Positions 1 to 6,274 of a stretch of DNA of 7,331 bases are shown piece by piece. The stretch is taken from positions 1 through 7,331 of the forward strand of contig CAAGJS010000129.1 of assembly GCA_900770275.1 (NCBI GenBank), in the 5' to 3' direction. The number at the start of each line of letters is the position of its first letter. Within the stretch, counting starts at the first letter, position 1. Under the pieces are notes generated by a model. The model saw only the letters and a program-made list of their open reading frames with translations, was not told the DNA's origin and searched no databases. Made by a program: the position numbers and the translations under genes. The stretch comes from Erysipelotrichaceae bacterium (GTDB lineage Bacteria; Bacillota_I; Bacilli_A; Erysipelotrichales; Erysipelotrichaceae).

Positions 1-884
1 GCCGCCGCATTGGCAAAGGTCAATATCGAAGTCAGCTTCGCTTCATCAAGATTCTCTAATCCATAGGTCAAAACACCATGCAGAACACAGGCACCGAACG
101 TATCACCGGCACCCGTTGTTTCAATCGTTCCCTTCTGCAGGAAGGCAGGTACCTCAGCCTTCACATTTCCGTAATAGGCACGACTGCCCACAGCACCCAT
201 CGAAAGGGTGATCAGAGGAATATGGTAAGTATTCTGCAGATAAGCAATACCTTCCTCAAAATCTTCCTTACCGGTAAACCACTGAATCTCGTTATCCGAA
301 ATCTTCAGAACATCGCAATGATGCAGACCGAAATCAACCGCCTCATGCGCATCGTCCAAAGAAGACCACAGCGGCGGACGAAGATTGGGATCAAAGGAAC
401 GTACACAACCAGAGGCTTCTGCAACGTCAATTGCCTTGCGCGTCGCTGCATAGACACCGGGATGGGTCATCGATAAAGTGCCAAAGTGGAAGATACGTGC
501 CTGCTCAATCAATTCCGTATGGACTTCTTCCACCTTCAGATTCATGTCTGCACCGGGATTGCGATAGAAAGAAAAATCGCGATCCCCATTGGAAAGCTTA
601 TGAACCAGCGACAGCGTCGTCGGAACCATCGGATCCATGACCAGACCGACAGTTGAAATGCCTTCCCTGGCGATCGCATCCTTCAGCTGCCTGCCAAAGG
701 CATCATTCCCGACCTTGCCAATAAAAGCAGTCGAATGACCAAGTTTTGCCAGCATGGCAAGTACGTTGCATGGTGCACCGCCCGGATTGGCTTCAAACAG
801 CGGATTTCCCTGCGGAGATGTTCCGCTCTGTATGAAATCAATAAGAAGTTCTCCAAGAGCTGTGACATCAATTGTTTTCGACAT
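1..884 (-). CDS. Fructokinase, ScrK-type PfkB-family sugar kinase (3' end cut by window)
   Basis: This cytosolic kinase is predicted to phosphorylate fructose to fructose-6-phosphate with ATP, feeding glycolysis. The reverse strand reads openly from ATG at 884 to the window edge, giving 294 codons; the family is usually about 310-325 residues, so only a short C-terminal tail is missing. Visible features: GELLIDF at residues 11-17, the substrate-side GGAPCN at 35-40, the lid-region FYRNPGAD at 106-113, SFDPNLRPPLW at 163-173 (typical of bacterial fructokinases), the N-E pair at 198-199, and the PfkB signature 2 GAGDTFGA at 258-265 with D261 as expected catalytic base. The start is supported by AAGGGGA eight bases upstream. 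A cre-like box overlaps the promoter, so catabolite repression is likely. Family assignment is firm. Fructose as substrate is inferred from the motifs; another hexose or ketose is possible. No sucrose or PTS genes are visible to confirm it. Confidence 0.9.
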   Translation of the reverse strand, partial: MSKTIDVTALGELLIDFIQSGTSPQGNPLFEANPGGAPCNVLAMLAKLGHSTAFIGKVGNDAFGRQLKDAIAREGISTVGLVMDPMVPTTLSLVHKLSNGDRDFSFYRNPGADMNLKVEEVHTELIEQARIFHFGTLSMTHPGVYAATRKAIDVAEASGCVRSFDPNLRPPLWSSLDDAHEAVDFGLHHCDVLKISDNEIQWFTGKEDFEEGIAYLQNTYHIPLITLSMGAVGSRAYYGNVKAEVPAFLQKGTIETTGAGDTFGACVLHGVLTYGLENLDEAKLTSILTFANAA

Positions 885-900
885 TTGATATATCCCCTTA

Positions 901-914
901 ATTAAGCGCTTTCA
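901..914 (-). promoter_or_regulatory. cre-like CcpA operator at the fructokinase promoter
   Basis: The minus strand reads TGAAAGCGCTTAAT. It matches 12 of 14 positions of the cre consensus TGWAANCGNTNWCA and has the symmetric core AAGCGCTT. It abuts the -10 box and covers the expected transcription start, a position from which CcpA would block initiation when preferred sugars are present. The site is seen in sequence; binding by CcpA is inferred. Confidence 0.6.
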
Positions 915-919
915 TTATA
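914..919 (-). promoter_or_regulatory. Probable -10 box of the fructokinase gene
   Basis: A perfect TATAAT on the minus strand lies 30 bases before the fructokinase ATG, just after the thrS terminator. The -35 region at 17-base spacing (TGAACC) is a poor match, which suggests dependence on an activator or a weak promoter. The position right after a terminator, and right before a cre-like box and a good ribosome site, supports it. Confidence 0.6.
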
Positions 920-943
920 CCGCGCGGAATAATAGTGGTTCAT

Positions 944-975
944 AAAAAATCCCCGGCATATACATGTCGAGGATT
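944..975 (-). terminator. Rho-independent terminator of thrS
   Basis: On the minus strand, 18 bases after the thrS stop, AATCCTCG pairs with CGGGGATT (one G-U pair; 8 bp). A small inner CAT/ATG pairing is possible, and the stem runs into six T residues. It separates thrS from the fructokinase gene. Confidence 0.8.
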
Positions 976-993
976 CTGATTGCTGAAAACGGA

Positions 994-2775
994 TTACTTT
1001 TCTTCCATGCCGCGGTTGATGGTCTTGGCATCGATCTCCTGCAGCATAGAGCCGAGGAACTCATCGAGACCCATCTTAACCGCATCCTTGGAGCCATAGC
1101 GGCGAACCGTAACGGAATTGTCGGCAGCTTCACCATCACCAACAACAAGCTCGACCGGGATCTTGGACATCTGCGCCTCACGGACACGATAGCCAAGCTT
1201 CTCATTGCGGCTGTCGACCTTGGCACGGATATGGTGCTGGTGCAGAAGATCAGCTACCTTCTTAGCGTAAGCCAGGTGGGCATCATTGTCCGGTCCAACC
1301 GGGATGATGACAGCCTGCGTCGGAGCGAGCCACAGCGGCAGATTGCCCTTGGTCTCTTCCAGCAGGAAGGCAATGAAACGATCCAGCGAGCCGAGAATTG
1401 CACGGTGAATGACGACCGGCCGCTTCTTCTGACCATCCTTGTCTACATACTCGAGTTCAAAGCGCTCCGGCAGCTGATAGTCCAGCTGAATCGTGGAAAG
1501 CGTAACATCGTGGCCCAGTACCGAGCGAACCTGAACATCGATCTTCGGTCCATAGAAGGCAGCTTCGCCTTCTGCCTCATAGTACGGAACGCCCATTTCC
1601 TTGAGCACTTCACGCAGCTCCGCTTCACTCTTCTCCCAGAGCTCATCGTTGCCGAAATACTTGTCCGTATTGTTCTTGTCGCGCAGGGAAAGGCGGAAGG
1701 AATAATCCTTGAAGTCAAAATCCTTATAAACATCGAGAATCAGCTTCGTAACATCCTTAATTTCCGATGCGATCTGATCGGGGCGGCAGAAGATATGGGA
1801 ATCGTTCTGCGTAAAGGCACGGGCACGCTCAACACCCGTCAGAGCACCGGATGCTTCGAAACGGAAGTCATCCGCAACCTCGGCAATGCGTACCGGCAGA
1901 TCACGATAGGAATGCAGCGTCGACTTGTAGATGATCATGTGTTCCGGGCAGTTCATCGGACGAAGAACGAAGTCTTCCCCATCCCGCTCCATGATCGGGA
2001 ACATATCATCCTTGTAATGTGCCAGATGTCCGGAAATCTTATACAGCTTCGTCGAAGCGACAGAAGGTGTCTTGACATGGATGTAGCCCTGCTCCAGTTC
2101 CTTGTCCATGATGTAATCCGACAGCAGACGGCGAACCGTAAAGCCGTTCGGCAGCCACATCGGCAGACCGGCACCGACCGTATCCGAGAACATGAACATC
2201 TGCATGTCCTTGCCCAGTTTCCGGTGGTCACGCTCCTTCATCTCTTCCAGCTGCTTCAGATAGTCATCCAGCTCCTCTTCCGTAGGGAAGCAGACGCCGT
2301 AGACACGCTGCAGAACCTTGTTGTTCTTGTCACCCTTCCAGTAGGCACCGGAATGCTTGAGAAGCTTGAAGTAGCGGCACTGCTTCGTGCTCTTCACGTG
2401 CGGACCGCGGCAGAGATCCGTATAGTCGCCCTGCGTATAGGTCGTGATCGTCTGGCCCGGTTCCATGCGGCTGATCAGATCCTCCTTGTAAGGATCGTCC
2501 TTGAACATTTCCTGGGCTTCTTCCTTGGTTACTTCGTGGCGGACAATGAGCTTATCAGCCTTGGCGCACTTCTTCATTTCCTTTTCGATCTTCGGCAGAT
2601 CTTCGTCGGTCAGCGTCACATCGCCAAGGTCCATATCATAGTAGAAACCCTCTTCAACAACCGGTCCGACCCAGAACTTTGCCTGCGGATACAGATGCTT
2701 GACGGCCTGTGCCATCAGATGGGCACAGCTGTGGTTGAGAACGCTCAGATTCTCGTCTTCCTTGAAATTAATCAT
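994..2775 (-). CDS. thrS: Threonyl-tRNA synthetase lacking the TGS domain
   Basis: This class II synthetase (593 aa) charges tRNA-Thr with threonine in the cytosol. The editing domain fills about residues 8-200: HSCAH at 15-19 and DLCRGPH at 120-126 supply the two His, Cys and His of the hydrolytic site that removes mischarged serine. The catalytic core covers about 205-480, with motif 2 around FRFEASG (304-310) and motif 3 HRAILGSLDRF (457-467). C276, H327 and H457 match the three zinc ligands of the E. coli enzyme. The anticodon-binding domain follows from about 485. The usual roughly 60-residue N-terminal TGS domain is absent, which explains a length below the usual 640. This is not a start-site error: an in-frame TGA lies at 2784-2782, three codons upstream, and the preceding DNA is the T-box leader. 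The ribosome site AAGGAG (2787-2792) is 11 bases from the ATG, slightly far. Expression is set by the T-box. Confidence 0.97.
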   Translation of the reverse strand: MINFKEDENLSVLNHSCAHLMAQAVKHLYPQAKFWVGPVVEEGFYYDMDLGDVTLTDEDLPKIEKEMKKCAKADKLIVRHEVTKEEAQEMFKDDPYKEDLISRMEPGQTITTYTQGDYTDLCRGPHVKSTKQCRYFKLLKHSGAYWKGDKNNKVLQRVYGVCFPTEEELDDYLKQLEEMKERDHRKLGKDMQMFMFSDTVGAGLPMWLPNGFTVRRLLSDYIMDKELEQGYIHVKTPSVASTKLYKISGHLAHYKDDMFPIMERDGEDFVLRPMNCPEHMIIYKSTLHSYRDLPVRIAEVADDFRFEASGALTGVERARAFTQNDSHIFCRPDQIASEIKDVTKLILDVYKDFDFKDYSFRLSLRDKNNTDKYFGNDELWEKSEAELREVLKEMGVPYYEAEGEAAFYGPKIDVQVRSVLGHDVTLSTIQLDYQLPERFELEYVDKDGQKKRPVVIHRAILGSLDRFIAFLLEETKGNLPLWLAPTQAVIIPVGPDNDAHLAYAKKVADLLHQHHIRAKVDSRNEKLGYRVREAQMSKIPVELVVGDGEAADNSVTVRRYGSKDAVKMGLDEFLGSMLQEIDAKTINRGMEEK

Positions 2776-2799
2776 CCTGTTTCATTCTCCTTCAGGGAC

Positions 2800-3029
2800 A
2801 TAAAAGGCGTCCCCCGACCTCTCGAAGGACGCCTCATCAGCGCGGTACCACCTTGTTTCCTGTGCATAGAAAATGCACAGACTCTCAATGACTTTAACGC
2901 GGTCCAGCGGTATTCCTTTCGGAAACAGCTCCCGGGTAGTAGCATTCCATCTTCCCCGAATCCTTGCACCGGCCGGATTCTCTCTTAAGAGGAAACAACG
3001 GATACCTTGTCCCGTTCATTGCCTTTGAC
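2800..3029 (-). promoter_or_regulatory. T-box riboswitch leader of thrS
   Basis: This fills the gene-free stretch upstream of thrS. In transcript order it shows the AGAGAG motif (2985-2980); the Stem I tip, GAATCC/GGATTC (2980-2975 with 2963-2958), enclosing a GGTGCAA loop; and a specifier region holding two consecutive Thr codons, ACT (2940-2938) and ACC (2937-2935). Next come a perfect 8-bp Stem III (2880-2860), the T-box sequence AAGGTGGTACCGCG (2854-2841), and a terminator. The bulge TGGT (2850-2847) would pair with an ACCA acceptor end, fitting the A discriminator of tRNA-Thr. Known mechanism: uncharged tRNA-Thr binds and stabilises the antiterminator, so thrS is transcribed under threonine starvation. 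ACT is favoured as specifier because a purine follows it. The 5' end is an estimate from the promoter. Confidence 0.93.
2802..2834 (-). terminator. Regulated terminator of the thrS T-box
   Basis: On the minus strand AGGCGTCC pairs perfectly with GGACGCCT (8 bp), with a possible inner CGA/TCG pairing, followed by a short T run. The 5' arm and following CCTT overlap the sequence expected to close the antiterminator with AAGG of the T-box, so the two structures exclude each other. Confidence 0.9.
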
Positions 3030-3035
3030 GCCGTT

Positions 3036-3063
3036 ATTATAACGCTGTGATGGAATAATTCAA
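3036..3063 (-). promoter_or_regulatory. Promoter of the thrS leader
   Basis: The minus strand has TTGAAT (3063-3058), a 16-base spacer and a perfect TATAAT (3041-3036). Initiation is expected near 3029, just upstream of T-box Stem I. The -10 sits inside a 13-base palindrome, CGTTATAATAACG. No terminator is evident between the glpK stop and this promoter, so glpK read-through could also enter the T-box. Confidence 0.7.
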
Positions 3064-3079
3064 ATGCCGAAGACCATCG

Positions 3080-4576
3080 TCACTCTTTTTCCGCCGGGAA
3101 CATGCGTACGGCCGCCACCGCCTTCTGCCAGCGCTCATAGAGATGGTCAGCGACCTGCTTCTCCATCTTCGGATTCCAGACACAGCCGGTGGATGAACTG
3201 AACTCATCCATGTCCTTCCAGAATCCGACCCCAAGACCGGCCAGATGCGCCGCGCCAAGCGCCGTCGTTTCCAGAACCTTCGGCCGCTCAACCTGTGTCT
3301 GCAGCAGATCACTTTGAAACTGCATCAGATAATCATTGGCGCTCGCCCCGCCATCCACCTTGAGATGAGCGATCCGGCGATGGGAATCATCTTCCATCGC
3401 CTGCAGAACATCACGCGTCTGATAGGCAAGCGAATTCAAGGTGGCCCGTGTTATATCGGCTTTTGTTGTACCACGGGTAATCCCAAGAATCGCCCCACGG
3501 CACGCATCATCCCAATACGGTGCACCCAAACCGACAAACGCCGGCACCATCATGACGCCGCTGTCCGGGGATGCACTTTCGGCAAGCGCCTCAGAATCGG
3601 AAGACTTCGGGAAGAAGGACATCTGATCCCGCAGCCACTGAATCGCTGAACCGGCAACGAACACCGATCCTTCCAGGGCATAGGAAACCTTACCCTGATA
3701 GCCCCAGGCAATCGTCGTGAGAAGACCGTGCTCTGAAACATGAGGTTTCTCCCCTGTGTTCATGACCAGGAAGCACCCGGTGCCATAGGTATTCTTGACA
3801 TCCCCTTCCTGGAAGCAGTTCTGCCCGAACAGAGCTGCCTGCTGATCGCCGGCGACACCGGAAATCGGAACCTGCTGTCCGAAGAAATGATACGGCGCCG
3901 TATAGGCAAAGATCCCAGAGCTGTCCTTCACTTCCGGCAGCATGCTCATGGGAATATTGAGCATCTCACAAAGATCAGGATCCCATTTCTTCTCATAGAT
4001 GTTGTAAAGCATGGTACGGCTGGCGTTGGAGTAATCCGTCGCATGAACCTGATTACCGCTCAGACACCAGATGAGCCAGCTGTCAATCGTACCTGCCAGC
4101 AGTTCCCCTTCTTCCGCCATCTTCTGCCCATTGGGCGTATGATCGAGAATCCAGCGGATTTTTGTTGCCGAAAAGTATGGATCAATGCGCAGACCTGTCC
4201 GCGAACGAACCAGATCATCATAGCCATCGCGGATCAATTGATCACAGATCTCGGCCGTCTGTCTGGACTGCCAGACGATGGCATTTCCGATCGGCAGTCC
4301 TGTCTTTTTGTTCCAGACAACGGTCGTCTCGCGCTGGTTGGTGATGCCGATCCCTGCTACCTGCTGAGGCTGAATTCCCGCCTGCTGCAGACAGGAAGCC
4401 ATGACGGAAAGTACTGACATCCAGATTTCATTGGCATCGTGCTCCACCCATCCAGGCTGTGGAAAGTGCTGCGTGAACTCGCGCTGTGCCATAGCGATCG
4501 GTTCACTGTCATGATTAAACAGAATCGCCCGGGAACTGGTCGTCCCCTGGTCGATGGCCATGATGTATTTTTCCAT
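3080..4576 (-). CDS. glpK: Glycerol kinase
   Basis: This FGGY-family enzyme (498 aa, the normal length) phosphorylates glycerol to sn-glycerol-3-phosphate with ATP in the cytosol, trapping glycerol for lipid synthesis or glycolysis. Seen: the phosphate-binding IDQGTTSSRA at residues 8-17, glycerol-contact R82-E83 in GITNQRE, Y134 in PYFSATKIRW, GDQQAAL at 243-249 with D244 as catalytic base, GAPYWDDACRG at 351-361, and the adenosine-site DGGASAND at 408-415. H230 in YHFFG aligns with the histidine that HPr phosphorylates in enterococcal GlpK to activate it, and the segment lacks the E. coli fructose-bisphosphate loop. This suggests PTS control instead. The start has AGAGG (4584-4588) seven bases upstream. 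The promoter carries a cre box. No glpF, glpD or glpO is adjacent in the window, so it looks like a single-gene unit. Confidence 0.97.
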   Translation of the reverse strand: MEKYIMAIDQGTTSSRAILFNHDSEPIAMAQREFTQHFPQPGWVEHDANEIWMSVLSVMASCLQQAGIQPQQVAGIGITNQRETTVVWNKKTGLPIGNAIVWQSRQTAEICDQLIRDGYDDLVRSRTGLRIDPYFSATKIRWILDHTPNGQKMAEEGELLAGTIDSWLIWCLSGNQVHATDYSNASRTMLYNIYEKKWDPDLCEMLNIPMSMLPEVKDSSGIFAYTAPYHFFGQQVPISGVAGDQQAALFGQNCFQEGDVKNTYGTGCFLVMNTGEKPHVSEHGLLTTIAWGYQGKVSYALEGSVFVAGSAIQWLRDQMSFFPKSSDSEALAESASPDSGVMMVPAFVGLGAPYWDDACRGAILGITRGTTKADITRATLNSLAYQTRDVLQAMEDDSHRRIAHLKVDGGASANDYLMQFQSDLLQTQVERPKVLETTALGAAHLAGLGVGFWKDMDEFSSSTGCVWNPKMEKQVADHLYERWQKAVAAVRMFPAEKE

Positions 4577-4596
4577 AACAAAACCTCTGTATTCCT

Positions 4597-4625
4597 ATTT
4601 TAGAATCGAGTGGCAGCGCTTTCAA
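4597..4625 (-). promoter_or_regulatory. Promoter of glpK
   Basis: The minus strand has TTGAAA (4625-4620; 5 of 6), exactly 17 bases of spacer, and TAAAAT (4602-4597; 5 of 6). Initiation is expected near 4590, giving a leader of only about 14 bases before the ATG, just enough for the AGAGG ribosome site. Confidence 0.75.
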
Positions 4626-4843
4626 TAACATTCTTGTATGATAAAGATCCAGGCATGAATCAGCCCTCTTTCCTCTGCAAAAAGGCTTACAGATTTCCTG
4701 CTGGCGGCCGATCGGGACCGGTATCGGGTCTGGGTCTTGCGATTGTGAAACAGATTGCCGATCTGCATGAGAGAGAATGCACCGTCGACATAAAGCCTGA
4801 ACAGGGAAACTGTTTCCGCATTTGTTTCAGGAAAGCAATCTAA
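4610..4843 (+). pseudogene. Relic of a sensor histidine kinase (C-terminal ATPase end only)
   Basis: A 77-codon plus-strand frame from GTG 4610 to TAA 4843 resembles the last part of a histidine kinase ATP-binding domain. SITFLYDKDPGM (residues 5-16) resembles a G1 box preceded by its beta strand, but with D-K-D-P-G in place of D-x-G-x-G. AYR at 26-28 resembles the FYR that precedes the ATP lid. SGLGLAIVKQIADLH at 39-53 is a nearly intact G2 box with the helix after it. The end, up to FRICF, matches the final strands. The dimerisation domain with the phospho-acceptor His, the N box and any sensor region are missing; a TAG at 4601 and then glpK lie upstream. No ribosome site precedes the GTG, which falls inside the glpK promoter. 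Its stop overlaps the stop of the opposing MATE gene by three bases. It is most likely a non-functional remnant; a tiny expressed protein cannot be excluded. Confidence 0.7.
4611..4624 (-). promoter_or_regulatory. cre-like CcpA operator within the glpK promoter
   Basis: The minus strand reads TGAAAGCGCTGCCA, matching 13 of 14 positions of the cre consensus TGWAANCGNTNWCA. It overlaps the -35 box and the spacer, where CcpA bound with HPr-Ser-P would exclude RNA polymerase. Catabolite repression of glpK by this route is well known in Bacillota; binding here is inferred. Confidence 0.75.
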
Positions 4844-6174
4844 CCCAGCCTGTGAAGTTCCCTGATCAATGAAGTAATGAGGACCAGATCCGACGCAATC
4901 CAGGCAATCGGCTCGGTCAGTACAATGGCATTCCAGCCAAGAAATCGGATTCCCAGAAGGACCAGAAAGAGACGTGCCGCAATCTCGTCAACACCCGACA
5001 GCATCGGCATCATCGTATTGCCAAGCCCCTGCAAAGCCGAGCGCATCACATGAAGCAGATACAGAATCGGCAGCGTCCAGGCAAGTACATTCAGCAGCTG
5101 AACGGTCAGTTCAATCGCTTCGGACACCGTACCCTCATCGCCTGTGAGAAAGGAAGCCGCTATTCCCCTTCCAAAGACCAGGATGAACAATGAAACCAGG
5201 GCACTGGTAAAGATGGCAATGACAGCCGAGCTTTTCAGCCCCTGCCGGATCCGATCCGTTTTACGTGCACCAAAGTTCTGCGAAATATAGGTAATCAAAG
5301 CATAGCCATACGCCATGGCCGCAAGTTCAAGAAGACCGAACATTTTGTTCATGGCCGAATAGGCAGCGATATGGGACAGATCAAACTGATTCACCCAGCT
5401 TTGCACAACCATTCCGCCGGCACTGATCATCAGATTCTGCACCATCATGGGAAGACTCAATTTCAAGAGTCTCTGATCAAGGAGCGGATCCCGTTTCCAG
5501 TCCGATGAATGAAGATGCAGACAGGAAATTTGCATCATGGCATAAAGATTGATGAAGCCTCCGACCGCCTGCGAAATAATCGTTGCCAGCGCCGCTCCGG
5601 CAATGCCCATAAAACGAACCATGACAATATCAAGACCAATATTGAGAATCGTCGAAGCGATCATTGAAATCAATGGAACACGGGCATTGCCAAATGCCCG
5701 TAACATAGCAGACGTGTAATTGAGAAATGCCGTCGCAGAGAGCCCTGCAAATACCACAAACAGATAGGCATAGGCCATATCAAAGACATCCGCAGGCGTA
5801 TGTAGAAAGCCAAGCGTCAGATTCAGCGTAGACACCGCAAATACAGTCAGAGCGATGGACGCAATGATTGTGAGCACGATCGACCTTGCCAGCGTTTTCT
5901 GAAGATGATCTTCACGCTTCGCTCCGAAGTCCTGCCCCGCCTGGATGGCAAAGCCCTGCACCACTGCCTGCACAATGGATACGAACATGAACGTATACCA
6001 GTCCGCCGATCCAAGTGCCGCCAGCGCCCCTACCCCGAGCATGCGTGAAATAATCATCGAATCTGCCAGAATGTACAGCTGATGAAACGCGTTGCTGAGC
6101 ATGACAGGAATCGAGAACTGAAAAATCAGTTTCGCCGGCGAACCCGACGTCATATCCTTTACAGAAGAAGCCAT
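4840..6174 (-). CDS. MATE-family multidrug/metabolite efflux transporter
   Basis: This is an integral membrane protein of 444 aa, the usual MATE length, with about 12 hydrophobic segments in two similar halves. MATE proteins export cationic drugs or metabolites in exchange for Na+ or H+. The internal duplication is visible: GQDFGAKREDHLQKTL (residues 80-95) parallels SQNFGARKTDRIRQGL (298-313), and RAFGNARVPLIS (159-170) parallels SALQGLGNTMMPMLS (379-393), the loop signatures of the two halves. The NIGLDIVMV and GIAGAALATIISQ stretch (178-202) is also typical. The substrate cannot be told from sequence. The start at 6174 is bounded by an in-frame TAA four codons upstream. Its ribosome site is weak, and Met8 (before TSGSP, where many relatives begin) is the alternative. 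No convincing promoter was seen upstream. The stop overlaps that of the opposing kinase relic. Confidence 0.93.
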   Translation of the reverse strand: MASSVKDMTSGSPAKLIFQFSIPVMLSNAFHQLYILADSMIISRMLGVGALAALGSADWYTFMFVSIVQAVVQGFAIQAGQDFGAKREDHLQKTLARSIVLTIIASIALTVFAVSTLNLTLGFLHTPADVFDMAYAYLFVVFAGLSATAFLNYTSAMLRAFGNARVPLISMIASTILNIGLDIVMVRFMGIAGAALATIISQAVGGFINLYAMMQISCLHLHSSDWKRDPLLDQRLLKLSLPMMVQNLMISAGGMVVQSWVNQFDLSHIAAYSAMNKMFGLLELAAMAYGYALITYISQNFGARKTDRIRQGLKSSAVIAIFTSALVSLFILVFGRGIAASFLTGDEGTVSEAIELTVQLLNVLAWTLPILYLLHVMRSALQGLGNTMMPMLSGVDEIAARLFLVLLGIRFLGWNAIVLTEPIAWIASDLVLITSLIRELHRLG

Positions 6175-6222
6175 GGCGTGATCTTAACACAGGAATGTAA
6201 AAAACGCATCATTCGCAGCAGA

Positions 6223-6251
6223 TTGAATCGCAAGAATACGAACGGTATGAT
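6223..6251 (+). promoter_or_regulatory. Promoter of the aldo/keto reductase gene
   Basis: TTGAAT (6223-6228), a 17-base spacer and TATGAT (6246-6251) form a good sigma-A-type promoter. Initiation is expected near 6258, leaving a short leader with the ribosome site AAGGAG at 6263-6268. It lies in the 100-base divergent spacer shared with the MATE gene. Confidence 0.7.
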
Positions 6252-6274
6252 CTTTTTGACAAAAGGAGCCAATC

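Noticed and set aside
2768..2785. A five-codon frame (MKQDD) overlapping the thrS start, as a possible leader peptide.
   Set aside because: The AAGGAG is only one base from its ATG, too close to serve it, and the T-box already explains regulation. It may only reflect the slightly long spacing to the thrS ATG.
2772..2969. A 65-codon minus-strand frame upstream of thrS.
   Set aside because: It lies wholly within the T-box RNA and reads through its conserved stems; it is also not in frame with thrS, so it is not a lost TGS domain.
964..2988. A 674-codon open frame on the plus strand, antisense to thrS and its leader.
   Set aside because: It is the exact antisense of an unmistakable thrS and a T-box, shows no family motif, and has no ribosome site. 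It is a by-product of thrS codon use.
4796..4831. An inverted repeat (CCTGAA/TTCAGG with an inner GGAAAC/GTTTCC) just beyond the MATE stop, as a terminator.
   Set aside because: The outer stem is only 6 bp, the inner loop is too tight, and the following CTTTAT is a weak T run. It is also explained as coding sequence of the kinase relic.
6175..6222. A minus-strand promoter for the MATE gene (TAAGAT near its start).
   Set aside because: No -35 at proper spacing, and it would give an almost leaderless transcript. Evidence is too weak to list.
6256..6261. A perfect TTGACA just before the aldo/keto reductase gene, as a -35 box.
   Set aside because: It is contiguous with the ribosome site, so transcription from it would begin inside the gene. 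The TTGAAT/TATGAT pair upstream is better placed.
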